Shown here one piece after another: positions 15,801-23,407 of a DNA stretch of 64,000 nt. The stretch comes from Actinomyces slackii (GTDB taxonomy: Bacteria > Actinomycetota > Actinomycetes > Actinomycetales > Actinomycetaceae). Within the stretch, counting starts at the first letter, position 1. The number at the start of each line of letters is the position of its first letter. A program made the translations under genes and the position numbers. Location: positions 992,001-1,056,000 of the forward strand of contig NZ_LR134363.1 of NCBI RefSeq assembly GCF_900637295.1, written 5' to 3'. The notes below the pieces were generated by a model. That model was not told where the DNA came from. It saw nothing but the letters and a program-made list of their open reading frames with translations, and made no database searches.

Positions 15801-16460
15801 CAGGCGCGCTTCTCCATCCTCAAGGCGCTGACCACCCTGCGGCAGATGGCCCTGGACCCCGCCCTCCTGGAGGAGAGCCCCGCCGGAGGGGCGCGCCGCA
15901 AGCCCACCGCCAAGGTCACGGCCCTGGTCGAGCACCTCGAGCCCATCCTGGCCGAGGGACACCGGGCCCTCGTCTTCAGCCAGTTCACCCGGTACCTGAC
16001 AGGCGTGCGCGACCATCTGGAGGGGCGGGGGATCACCACCGCCTACTTGGACGGGGCGACCTCCCGGCGCCAGGAGGTCATCGACTCCTTCCGCGCCGGG
16101 GGCGCCCAGGTCTTCTGCATCTCGCTCAAGGCCGGGGGATTCGGCCTGACCCTGACCGAGGCCGACTACGTCTTCCTCCTGGACCCCTGGTGGAACCCTC
16201 AGGTCGAGGAGCAGGCCGTGGACCGCACCCATCGCATCGGCCAGGACCGGCCGGTCATGGTCTACCGGATGGTCTCGGCCCAGACCATCGAGGACAAGGT
16301 CATGGCCCTGAAGGAGAAGAAGGCCGAGCTCTTCGAGCGCGTGGTCGAGGGCACGGCCGCGGCCCAGGACGCCGCCGGAGGGGGCGCGGGGGCTGTGGCC
16401 GCAGCGGCTGGTCCGGCGGCCCTGAGCGCTGCCGAGATCCGCGAGCTCATCGAGGGCTGA
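12825..16460 (+). CDS. SWIM zinc finger-containing SNF2-type ATPase
   Basis: A protein of 1211 residues from ATG 12825 (an in-frame GTG lies 6 nt upstream). A SWIM zinc finger comes first, with Cys80, Cys82, Cys88 and His90 spaced CxCx5CxH. A long middle region is followed by a SNF2/Swi2 motor: motif I Asp681-Asp-Met-Gly-Leu-Gly-Lys687-Thr688, motif II Asp856-Glu-Ala-Gln, the SNF2-specific Thr-Gly-Thr-Pro-Leu-Glu-Asn block, and a C-terminal helicase lobe with Asp-Pro-Trp-Trp-Asn-Pro and Gln-Ala-x-Asp-Arg-x-His-Arg-Ile-Gly-Gln. Such proteins translocate on double-stranded nucleic acid and remodel bound proteins; the bacterial role of this SWIM-SNF2 class is not well defined. An insert of about 76 Pro/Ala/Gly residues sits between motifs I and Ia. 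Confidence 0.9.
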   Translation: MSREIQYGDWPAGLSDERIIATVGGRAYMRGQDYALRGMVRGISVAGGGDIITAQVRGSGSRVYQTIVFRSSARAWSGSCSCPVGADCKHAAALMLTARALAEEEPEAQLPAWESQLRQILHVERARLRSMALEVALAPERGWMQRETLSLRPLIEGQRGWKRQGASWRRIYEGDLDGEVAPAILDALKDLVGMVGMFDASLYYSDSRLDLATAPSRIWSALRRGVEAGLVLTTAQRNGASVRLLEGLRAGVTLQDDPDGSLSILPSFETGEIEELAGHPPLMLEPLGDPVHACCSWLPDGELLLLPLDPPPGPALARVLGGRTERLTIPAPDVPRFEAEHLEAVVAALPVIRVDEGIRLPEPVEAGLVLTVRIDPEAHRLRTSWSVRYTTASGEVRRRHELENLSVVAESVSRDLPPASRDEEDSARVRRDPEAEARLASAAFNALLSDFGRWCLWRSQAFDGMDTARFMTTVLPHLQQAEGFTVEVIGEAPDYREAADAPLITTDVSDDDDRPDWFSLRVSVRVGDEEIPIPRLMTALAAGEQEVLLDSGLWVSIDRPEIHALARLMEEGRELEDPQARGTLRVTSLHAGYYEALEALGVVGSTTRRWKERVGRLLERIEAAEAIQSGEGEEPGAAGDRDVLAAPVPQGLSAELRPYQLEGYRWLDLLRSLGLGGVLADDMGLGKTVQVLAAVQRMVEQRGAGGEADAPAGPADLAGSAGPADPAGSVGAPDPGAGPEAAPAGPAAPAHPAGPAAPADPTGSAGAPDPGAGPGTGPARPVLVIAPTSVVGSWVEQAERFCPGLRVRTVARTTAKREHSVEEIASGADVVVSSYTIVRLCEEEFADQQWDWVVCDEAQFLKNHASATYKAVRRLPAPSTIAITGTPLENSLMDLWSLMSISAPGLLPGPERFRQLYHRPIDRGDGEALERLQRRMRPFLLRRTKEQVAAELPAKTEQVLAVELGAAHRRAYDQRLARERQKVLGLLEEDSAQARFSILKALTTLRQMALDPALLEESPAGGARRKPTAKVTALVEHLEPILAEGHRALVFSQFTRYLTGVRDHLEGRGITTAYLDGATSRRQEVIDSFRAGGAQVFCISLKAGGFGLTLTEADYVFLLDPWWNPQVEEQAVDRTHRIGQDRPVMVYRMVSAQTIEDKVMALKEKKAELFERVVEGTAAAQDAAGGGAGAVAAAAGPAALSAAEIRELIEG
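14943..15170 (+). repeat. Pro/Ala/Gly-coding tract interrupting the SNF2 motor
   Basis: About 76 codons of Gly-Pro-Ala, Asp-Pro-Ala and Ala-Pro-type units, including two copies of an Ala-Pro-Asp-Pro-Gly-Ala-Gly-Pro segment. The tract falls about 20 residues after the Walker A motif and just before the Val-Ile-Ala-Pro-Thr-Ser (motif Ia) strand. Unit words such as CCCCGCTGACC resemble those of the tract at 9814-10182. Confidence 0.85.
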
Positions 16461-16708
16461 GGCCTGGCCGCAGGCGGGCCGGCAGGGGCGCGCGGCAGGA
16501 TTTCATCGGGCTGCGATCAGTCGATGGCCGGACAATTGTCAGGGATTTGCCAGGTGCGGCACGGCGCTCCGAGCGCCCCTTGGACGACGACGCTGATCGC
16601 TTGCTGTGACTGGACTTTGCGGGTGTCGGGGTGGAGGGGCGGTGCCGGCATCGGCGCTCCGCACCCCGGCTCATCGACTGTGAGATGCACTCCTGATATA
16701 TCCCAGGG

Positions 16709-16726
16709 ATGGGGAGTATTCCCCAT
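16709..16726. promoter_or_regulatory. Perfect-arm operator-like palindrome
   Basis: ATGGGGA and TCCCCAT flank a 4-nt centre (18 bp in all), in an AT-richer part of the 432-bp gap ahead of the DUF1800 gene. A second overlapping inverted repeat, GAGTAT/ATACTC, lies at 16714-16730. It is about 45 bp upstream of a candidate promoter. The protein that would bind is unknown. Confidence 0.4.
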
Positions 16727-16768
16727 ACTCGCAGCGTTTACTGCCGGTCTGTGAGCGTAGTTGAGCGG

Positions 16769-16798
16769 TTGAGCGTCCCGGTGACGCGATCGTTACAG
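16769..16798 (+). promoter_or_regulatory. Candidate promoter for the DUF1800-DUF1501 pair
   Basis: TTGAGC at 16769-16774 and TTACAG at 16793-16798, with an 18-bp spacer, fit a primary-sigma promoter in the AT-richest part of the gap. The rest of the gap (16461-16892) shows no gene. Confidence 0.35.
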
Positions 16799-16892
16799 TG
16801 GACAGGACTGCAGGGGCATCGAGAGTCGCAAGGCGGCGGACCGGTGCGCAGTCCGATCCGACTGATGATGTGATGAGAAACGCCAACCACTC

Positions 16893-18992
16893 ATGAACAC
16901 AATTCCAGACACAGTAGACCATATCGACGCCGAGGCGCCGCAGCCCGACGGGCGCGCCATGAGCGCGGCGGCCCCGCCACCGTCACCGGGATCGCGCCGC
17001 GCCGCCCTGCGGCTCCTGGGCGCGGGTGCCCTGGGCGTGGCCGGCACCGCCGTGGCCGCAGGGCTTGCGGGCTGCACCCCGGGAGGCGGGTCGACCAGCG
17101 CCACATCCGCGCCGTCGGGCAACGCCGCGGCCACGCCCGGCAGCCCCGGGGTCCCCGGAGCCCCAGGCGCCTCCGGGGCCCAGGCCACGCCCCGGGTCAC
17201 CGGCGACCTGACGCAGCGCATCACCGGCGTCGAGGAGGGCGACACCTCCGCCATGGCGCCCGACCCCTCCTCCAACCAGGCTCAGAGCCAGGAGCAGGCC
17301 GAGCAGGCCCGCCGGGCCCAGGAGTCCCAGGACGGGGGCGGCTCATCCTCTGACACCTCTGACGCGCAGCCCCAGGAGGACGGCCAGGGCAGCCAGGGCG
17401 GCTCTCAGGACACCGGCAGCACCGGGGGCACCGGCGGCGCTGACAACAACAGCGCTGACAACGGCGGCACCGGCTCCCAGACCGCTCCGGAGGTCTACAG
17501 CCACGCCCCCTCCGAGGCCTCGATCTCGGTGACCACCGACCTCGCCCCCGGCATCACCCTCAACACCTCGCCGGCCTGGCACCTGGCGCGACGCGCCTCC
17601 ATCGCCGCCACCGCCGATATCGCCGCCGACATCGAGCGCATGGGCGCCGAGGTCTGGATCGACCAGCAGCTCACGCCCGAGAGCATCGACGACTCCGCGG
17701 CCGAGGCCGTCATCGCCGGCCACTACTCCTGGTCGCGCATGCCCGCCTCCGAGCTCAAGGGCCCCACCGGGGACGCCGTCTACCGGGCCGCGCCCACCGT
17801 GACCAACGCCGTCCTGACCCGGGTGCGCCTGAGCAAGCGAGTCCTGGCCGAGTCCGTCGTCGAGCTCCTGGGCGACCACATCTACGTCCCCATCCACGGC
17901 AAGGCCGAGTCCTTCATCACCGGATTCGACGTCCTGCTGCGCACCCACGCCCTGGGGCGCTACGCCGATCTGCTGCACGCGGCCCTGACCGACGTCGCCC
18001 TCCTCCAGGAGCTCGACAACGTCGAGTCCACCAAGGACAAGCCCAATGAGAACCTGGGGCGCGAGCTCCTGGAGCTCTACACCGTGGGCCGCGACGCCTA
18101 CACCGAGGACGACGTCAAGGCCTCCACCACCATCCTGACCGGCCATGGCATGGACTGGGAGACCATGTCCTACACCTACCGGCCCGAGGCCCACGCCACC
18201 GGCGCCGTCAGCCTCCTGGGATTCTCCGACCCCAACTCCGACCCCGCCGCCGGCCCCGACCTGCTCAAGCGCTACGTCGAGCACCTGTGCGCCCAGCCAT
18301 CCACCGCCCGCCGCCTGGCCACCCGCATCGCCCGGCGCTACATCGCCGACGAGCCCTCCAACGCCGTCGTCGAGCACATCGCCAAGGCCTACCTGGACAA
18401 TGACACGCGCATCGCCCCGGCCGTGCGCGCGGCCCTGACCCACTCCGAGTTCGGCGCGTCAGTGGGCAAGAAGTGGCGCCGGCCCATGGAGTTCATCATG
18501 ACCATCGCGCGGGCCTCCCACACCCAGATCGGCACCCCCAGCGGCTCGGTCAGCTCCGATGACACCTGGAACACCGGCGCCTACGGCTGGCTGATCCAGG
18601 GCGCCGGCCACGCCCCGCGCATGTACGCCACCGTGGACGGCTACCCGGACACCGCCTCCTACTGGATGTCCTCCAGCCTCATGATGCACCTGTGGAATGC
18701 CGCGCAGTCGGCCGTCCACGGCGATGAGAAGGAGTCCGGCGTCAACGACTGGGTCTCGGTCCTGCAGATCTCCTCGGGGGCCAAGGCCATGGAGACCGCC
18801 GCGCGCATCTCCTGGCACCTGACCGGCTACTCCTGGCCCGACGCCCACCTTGAGTCCGTGGCCGCCCTCCTGGCGGGACTGCCCGAGTCCGGTGAGCCCG
18901 GCTCATGGACCGTCACGGACAAGGACCTGCCGCATCACACCTCGCAGGCGGTCCGCCTGTGCTTCGCCAGCCCCTACGGCTTCCTTCGCTGA
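16893..18992 (+). CDS. DUF1800 family exported protein with Tat-type lipoprotein leader
   Basis: A protein of 699 residues. The leader has a twin-arginine motif (Ser-Arg-Arg-Ala-Ala-Leu-Arg-Leu-Leu-Gly, near residues 33-42), a hydrophobic stretch, and a lipobox Leu-Ala-Gly-Cys near residue 60, so it is probably exported folded and lipid-anchored. Residues about 65-215 are a Ser/Gly/Gln/Asp-rich disordered linker. The DUF1800 domain fills the rest, with the characteristic Leu-Gly-Arg-Glu-Leu-Leu-Glu-Leu-Tyr-Thr-Val-Gly block near 18055-18090. DUF1800 proteins are usually encoded beside a DUF1501 protein, as here (21-bp gap), and both are exported. Their biochemical activity is unknown. Confidence 0.85.
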   Translation: MNTIPDTVDHIDAEAPQPDGRAMSAAAPPPSPGSRRAALRLLGAGALGVAGTAVAAGLAGCTPGGGSTSATSAPSGNAAATPGSPGVPGAPGASGAQATPRVTGDLTQRITGVEEGDTSAMAPDPSSNQAQSQEQAEQARRAQESQDGGGSSSDTSDAQPQEDGQGSQGGSQDTGSTGGTGGADNNSADNGGTGSQTAPEVYSHAPSEASISVTTDLAPGITLNTSPAWHLARRASIAATADIAADIERMGAEVWIDQQLTPESIDDSAAEAVIAGHYSWSRMPASELKGPTGDAVYRAAPTVTNAVLTRVRLSKRVLAESVVELLGDHIYVPIHGKAESFITGFDVLLRTHALGRYADLLHAALTDVALLQELDNVESTKDKPNENLGRELLELYTVGRDAYTEDDVKASTTILTGHGMDWETMSYTYRPEAHATGAVSLLGFSDPNSDPAAGPDLLKRYVEHLCAQPSTARRLATRIARRYIADEPSNAVVEHIAKAYLDNDTRIAPAVRAALTHSEFGASVGKKWRRPMEFIMTIARASHTQIGTPSGSVSSDDTWNTGAYGWLIQGAGHAPRMYATVDGYPDTASYWMSSSLMMHLWNAAQSAVHGDEKESGVNDWVSVLQISSGAKAMETAARISWHLTGYSWPDAHLESVAALLAGLPESGEPGSWTVTDKDLPHHTSQAVRLCFASPYGFLR

Positions 18993-19013
18993 GAGTTCAT
19001 GAGGAGCAGATCC

Positions 19014-20465
19014 ATGGCACTGAGAAAGACCCGCTTCACCCAGGGCGCCGCCCTCATGCGCGAGGACATCGTCACCCCCATGCACCACCATGACGAGGCG
19101 CAGGACGCCCTGCTGGTGGAGGTCGACGGCGTCACCCGCCCCATGACCGGATGCCAGGCGGATGGCTACGTCACCGAGAACTACGACCTGCCCGAGCTGA
19201 CCGAGGTCGAGCATGTCGACGGCGGGCCCCGCCACGTCAAGCGCCGCCACATCCTGGCCGGGGCCGCCGCCGGATTCGGGGCGCTGCTGACCACCACCAC
19301 GATGCCCCGCTACTCCTTCGCCGCTCCCCCCGAGGGCTCCAGCGGCCCCCAGGAGCTGCTGGTCTGCGTGTTCATGCGCGGCGGCTTCGACGGGCTCTCC
19401 GCGGTCGTGCCCGTGGGGGACCCCGCCTACTACGCGGCCCGCTCCTCCATCGCGGTCAAGGCCGAGCAGACCCTGGGGCTGGACGCCACCTGGGGGCTCA
19501 ACGCCCATATGAAGGCCATGAAGCCGATCTGGGACGAGGGGCAGCTGGCCATCATCCAGGGCTCGGGCTCCCCGGATGTCTCCCGATCCCACTTCGTGGA
19601 CCAGGTGACGGTGGAGCGCGCGGCCCCCGCCTCGGTGCGCTCGGGCTGGCTGGGCCGCCACCTGCAGACCGCATCCTCGCAGACCGGGACCTTCAGGGGC
19701 GTGAGCATCGGGACCTCCACGGTCTTCTCCCTGACCACCAACGCCCTGGACACCCTGGCGGTGTCCTCCATCGATGACTTCGGCCTCGATGTGTGGGGCG
19801 GGGACCGGATGAAGTCCCACGTCCAGTCCGTGCTGGAGGAGATGTACGGCGGCGCCGGGGGCCAGGCCCAGGAGACCGCCGCCTCCACCTTCGACGCGGC
19901 CACCACCCTCCAGCAGATCCGCGCCGACCAGTCCACGGCCCCCGAGGGCTACCCGGACTCCACCTGGGGCAAGGGCCTGGCGGAGATCGCCCGGCTGGCC
20001 AAGGCCGGTGTGGGCATGGAGGTCGCCTGCATCGACATCGGCGACTGGGACATGCATGCGGGCCTGGGCTCGGCCGCCGACGAGCAGGCCTGGTTCTCCC
20101 GCCGGGCCCGGGACTTCGCCGAGGGCCTGGCCGCCTTCCGCAAGGACCTGGGCGAGCACTGGTCGCGCACCACCGTGGTGACGATGAGCGAGTTCGGCCG
20201 GCGCGTGGCCGAGAACGGCAGCGGCGGATTGGACCACGGCCAGGGCAACACGATGTTCGTCCTGGGCGGCGGCGTCAAGGGCGGCCGCGTGCTGGGGACC
20301 GTGCCGAGCCTGGAGGAGGCCAACCTCTCCCTGGGCGACGTGCCCATCACCCTGGACTACCGCCAGGCCCTGTCCGAGATCGTCTCGACCAAGCTCGGCA
20401 ACGGCTCCTCCGTGGCCGACGTCTTCCCGGGCTTCACCCCCGGAACGCCCCTGGGGATCGTCTAG
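19014..20465 (+). CDS. DUF1501 family exported protein
   Basis: A protein of 483 residues. ATG 19014 is preferred over an in-frame ATG at 18999 because GAGGAG at 19001-19006 sits 7 nt before it. An Arg-Arg-His-Ile-Leu-Ala-Gly-Ala block followed by a hydrophobic run and Ser-Phe-Ala-Ala fits a Tat signal, but it starts about 80 residues in, an unusually long N-terminal region. DUF1501 belongs to the sulfatase/alkaline-phosphatase-like superfamily. The blocks Phe-Met-Arg-Gly-Gly-Phe-Asp-Gly-Leu, Asp-Trp-Asp-Met-His and Ser-Glu-Phe-Gly-Arg-Arg are typical. It forms a two-gene operon with the DUF1800 gene. Confidence 0.87.
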   Translation: MALRKTRFTQGAALMREDIVTPMHHHDEAQDALLVEVDGVTRPMTGCQADGYVTENYDLPELTEVEHVDGGPRHVKRRHILAGAAAGFGALLTTTTMPRYSFAAPPEGSSGPQELLVCVFMRGGFDGLSAVVPVGDPAYYAARSSIAVKAEQTLGLDATWGLNAHMKAMKPIWDEGQLAIIQGSGSPDVSRSHFVDQVTVERAAPASVRSGWLGRHLQTASSQTGTFRGVSIGTSTVFSLTTNALDTLAVSSIDDFGLDVWGGDRMKSHVQSVLEEMYGGAGGQAQETAASTFDAATTLQQIRADQSTAPEGYPDSTWGKGLAEIARLAKAGVGMEVACIDIGDWDMHAGLGSAADEQAWFSRRARDFAEGLAAFRKDLGEHWSRTTVVTMSEFGRRVAENGSGGLDHGQGNTMFVLGGGVKGGRVLGTVPSLEEANLSLGDVPITLDYRQALSEIVSTKLGNGSSVADVFPGFTPGTPLGIV

Positions 20466-20471
20466 ATCGCC

Positions 20472-20497
20472 CCGGCCCCGGCAGCGCCCGGGGCCGG
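20472..20497 (+). terminator. Hairpin terminator after the DUF1501 gene
   Basis: Perfect 10-bp stem CCGGCCCCGG (20472-20481) / CCGGGGCCGG (20488-20497) with a 6-nt loop, beginning 6 nt after the stop codon. There is no U-tract. The remaining sequence up to 20725 shows no gene. Confidence 0.6.
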
Positions 20498-20725
20498 AGG
20501 CGGCCCGGCACTGGCTCGGCACTGCGGCTCGGGGCGCGGGCGCCTGCCCTGAGCGGACCGGCCGGCCCTCCCAGCACCACAGGCCTGCTGCTGCAGGTGG
20601 TCTCCACAGTCCTGGGCAACCGCCTCGTCATGGGCCCGTGCCCGGGGGTCACTCTGGATGCGCGGGTATGGCACCCGCTGGGCCTGGCGCCCATGCCAGG
20701 CCCATGGATTCGGGAGGAGACCCCC

Positions 20726-20959
20726 ATGAGGAGAACCCTGCGCACTGTGCGCGACTGCATGCACCTGACCCGCCCCGAGACGCCGGTGGACCCCGCCGGC
20801 CATGCCGATCCCGGAGGCGAGGCCGGCATGGCCACCGCCGAGTACGCCATCGGCACCCTGGCCGCCGCCGCCTTCGCGGGGCTGCTGCTGGCGCTGATCA
20901 GGTCCGGCAGCCTGACCGGGGCGCTGCAGTCCATCATCGAGTCGGCGCTGTCGGTGTGA
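20726..20959 (+). CDS. DUF4244 family Flp-pilin-like protein
   Basis: A protein of 77 residues starting at ATG 20726, with GGGAGGAG a few nt upstream. An N-terminal hydrophilic leader ends Gly-Gly-Glu-Ala-Gly, followed by Met-Ala-Thr-Ala-Glu-Tyr and a hydrophobic helix. This is the prepilin-peptidase pattern G|xxxxEY with Glu at mature position 5, so it is probably processed like Flp/TadE-class pilins. In actinobacteria DUF4244 genes normally follow the tadA, tadB and tadC genes; those are absent upstream here. It is followed directly by two TadE/TadG-like genes. Confidence 0.82.
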   Translation: MRRTLRTVRDCMHLTRPETPVDPAGHADPGGEAGMATAEYAIGTLAAAAFAGLLLALIRSGSLTGALQSIIESALSV

Positions 20960-21183
20960 TGTGCGGCGCCGTGCTTCCGGGCGGGCGCGCGAGCCTCCGC
21001 CCGACGGCGAGCACCGGCCCTCCCCGCATGGGAGCCAGGCGGACTGGCAGGTCCTGCACCAAGGGACCGGCCCGCCGTGGGGGCCGCCAGGAACGGTCCC
21101 CGCGGCCGCTGCGGCCCCGCCCCGGTCCGCGGCCGCGGGGAGGGCACCGCCCCGGCGCTGGCCCCGGTGGAGGGGAGGCCGGC

Positions 21184-21498
21184 ATGGTGACGGCTGAGAC
21201 CGCGGTGTCCCTGCCCGCGGTCGTCCTGGTCCTGCTGCTGGTGCTGGCCGCCATCAGCGCGGGACTGACCCAGCTGCGGGTGGCCGACGCCGCCCGCAGC
21301 GCGGCCCGCCAGGCCGCCATCGGCAGCCCGGACTACGCGGGGGCCGCCCACAGGGTGGCCGGGCCGGTGCATGTGGGGGTGGACTCCGGGGAGTTGACCT
21401 GCGTGACGGTCTCGCGCCCGGTCCCCGGCCCGCTGGGCGGGCTGGGAGTGGTGGCCAGTGCGAGGGCCTGCGCCTACACCGAGCCGGGTGCGCCATGA
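21184..21498 (+). CDS. TadE-like minor pilin
   Basis: The conserved core begins Met-Val-Thr-Ala-Glu-Thr-Ala-Val and continues as a long hydrophobic helix, then a small C-terminal domain with a Cys pair (104 residues from ATG 21184, ribosome-binding site GGGGAGG at 21172-21178). The residues before this Met would read Gly-Glu-Ala-Gly, giving the same G|xxxxE prepilin cleavage pattern as the previous gene. The true start may therefore be upstream: ATG 21028, or ATG 20959, which overlaps the preceding stop as TGATG. TadE proteins are minor pilins of the tight-adherence apparatus. Confidence 0.78.
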   Translation: MVTAETAVSLPAVVLVLLLVLAAISAGLTQLRVADAARSAARQAAIGSPDYAGAAHRVAGPVHVGVDSGELTCVTVSRPVPGPLGGLGVVASARACAYTEPGAP

Positions 21499-21908
21499 GC
21501 CGGGCTGTCCGGGACGGGACGGGCGGCGGGCCGGCCGGGGCGCTCGCCGAGGAGCGCGGCTCGGGGACGGTGATGGCCCTGGGCATCATCGCCGCACTGC
21601 TGACGCTGGGGCTGATGGCGGTCGGCCTGATCCAGGCCCAGGGGGCCTCGGGCCGGGCGCGGATGGCCGCGGATATGGCCGCCCTGGCCGGGGCGACGGC
21701 GCTGACCTCGATCGCCGCCCCCGGCGACCCCTGCGCGACGGCGCAGCGCGTCGCCCAGGCCAATGGTGCGCGAATGGGGTCCTGCCGGGTCGAGGGCGAG
21801 GACGTCACGGTGGGGGTGGAGGTGCCGGTGCGAGTCCTGGGAGTGGCCCGTCAGGCCACGGCACTGGCCAGGGCCGGCCCCGTGGATGCGCCCCCGAGTG
21901 CTCCGTGA
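21495..21908 (+). CDS. TadG/TadE-like pilus assembly protein (Rv3660c-neighbourhood type)
   Basis: A protein of 137 residues overlapping the previous gene by ATGA, so probably translationally coupled. An N-terminal Glu-Glu-Arg-Gly-Ser-Gly-Thr-Val block precedes a transmembrane helix (about residues 27-47), then an Ala-rich Met-Ala-Ala-Asp-Met-Ala-Ala-Leu-Ala-Gly segment typical of TadG-like N-termini, and a short domain with a Cys pair. This matches the family annotated in actinobacteria as secretion/TadE-like proteins beside tad genes. It is the last gene of the cluster; its orientation is convergent with the MFS gene. Confidence 0.78.
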   Translation: MSRAVRDGTGGGPAGALAEERGSGTVMALGIIAALLTLGLMAVGLIQAQGASGRARMAADMAALAGATALTSIAAPGDPCATAQRVAQANGARMGSCRVEGEDVTVGVEVPVRVLGVARQATALARAGPVDAPPSAP

Positions 21909-22065
21909 GCCGGCTGGCGCGCCCCCGTGGGCGAGACTCCGCGCTGCCTGTCTTGCCAGTGCTGCCTGCGTTGTATGCGCTGGCGGGCAGGTGCTGGGCA
22001 GGGCGCGAGAGTCCGTGAGGCCCGGGCTGCGAGGCGGCCAGGGCCTGACGGGCCCCGGCGCCCGC

Positions 22066-23400
22066 CTACGCCGCCAGGCCGGTGCTGCTGGCCGAGCGCA
22101 CGGCCTTCAGGCCCCGCAGGCCGGCGAGCCCGGCCAGGACGGCCACCCAGGCGAAGCCCGCCACCATGAGATAGCCCCCCTGCGCCCCGGCGGCGTCGAT
22201 CATGCGCCCGCCCAGCAGGGAGCCGAGCGAGACGCCGATGTTCAGGGCCGTGCTCACCCAGGCCAGGCCCTCCGTCAGCTGGGAGGGCGCCACGGTGACC
22301 TGGACGATGTTGTTGCCGGTGGTGATCGTCGGGGCGATGGCCATCCCGGTCAGGGCCATGAGCACGCTGAGCACGAGCAGGTTCGGGGCCGCCAGGAAGG
22401 TGGAGGTCCCCACGGCGAAGAAGACCACGCCCGCCATGAGCTGCTTCCACAGCGGCCACCCCCAGGCGCGCGAGCCGTAGACCAGGGCCGCGGTCAGCGA
22501 GCCCACCGACCAGGCGGCCAGCACCGCACCGGCCGCGGACTTGGCCCCCTGCTCGGAGGCGAAGGCCACCACGGCCACGTCATTGGCCCCGAACATGGCC
22601 CCGGAGAACAGGAAGATCGCGATGATCGCCAGAACCGGGACATGGCGCAGCACCGGCCTGGCACTCGGCTCCGCATCGCCGGCGCGCCCCGCCTCACCAG
22701 CGGGCGAGCCCGCGCCGTCACCGCCGTCGTCCTGGCCGCCGTCGACCTGCTGGAAGTCGGCTCGCTCCCCGTCGCGCCGGCGGGCCGCGGCCCGGCGGTG
22801 AGCCGGCGGCTCGGTCGAGCGCAGGGACAGGAACCACAGGCCCCCGACCAGCTGCATGGCCAGCGCCGCCAGCCACCCCGAGGTCACGGGCAGCACCGGG
22901 CTCGTGCACAGGGCGGTGGCCAGCACGGGACCGATGATGAAGACCACCTCGTCCAGGGCCGCCTCCAGGGAGAAGGCGGTGTGGATCTCCTCGGGCGTGC
23001 GCAGGATGACGGTCCAGCGCGAGCGCACCAGCGAGCCCATGGAGCCGGCCAGGCCCCCGGCCAGCGCCGAGAGGACGGCGAGCACCGCCAGGGGCATGCG
23101 CATCATCGTCGCCCCCACCATGGCGGCCAGGGCGGCCGCCGAGACGAGGGTCGCCGGCAGCATCACCCGGGCCTGCCCGTGGGCGTCCACCAGTCGCGCC
23201 AGCAGCGGCGAGCCCAGCGCGAGCGCCACGATGTTGACGGCGCTGACCAGCCCGGCCGCCGAGTAGGAGCCGTAGGTGGACTGCACGGCGAGAATCGTGG
23301 AGATCCCCACCATGGACATGGGGAAGCGGGCCAGGAGCCCGGCAGTGGAGAAGGACCGCGCCCCGGGATGGGCCAGAACGCGGGAGTAGCTTCCGGCCAT
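22066..23400 (-). CDS. MFS transporter
   Basis: A protein of 444 residues with about 12 predicted transmembrane segments in two halves, joined by a charged loop of about 60 residues rich in Arg, Asp and Gly (around residues 200-255). Gly/Ala-rich helices and the order fit the major facilitator superfamily. Substrate cannot be inferred; it resembles drug or sugar efflux types only in general. It follows the LRV membrane protein gene with a 7-bp gap on the same strand, so the two are probably cotranscribed. Confidence 0.85.
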   Translation of the reverse strand: MAGSYSRVLAHPGARSFSTAGLLARFPMSMVGISTILAVQSTYGSYSAAGLVSAVNIVALALGSPLLARLVDAHGQARVMLPATLVSAAALAAMVGATMMRMPLAVLAVLSALAGGLAGSMGSLVRSRWTVILRTPEEIHTAFSLEAALDEVVFIIGPVLATALCTSPVLPVTSGWLAALAMQLVGGLWFLSLRSTEPPAHRRAAARRRDGERADFQQVDGGQDDGGDGAGSPAGEAGRAGDAEPSARPVLRHVPVLAIIAIFLFSGAMFGANDVAVVAFASEQGAKSAAGAVLAAWSVGSLTAALVYGSRAWGWPLWKQLMAGVVFFAVGTSTFLAAPNLLVLSVLMALTGMAIAPTITTGNNIVQVTVAPSQLTEGLAWVSTALNIGVSLGSLLGGRMIDAAGAQGGYLMVAGFAWVAVLAGLAGLRGLKAVRSASSTGLAA

Positions 23401-23407
23401 CCCCGGG

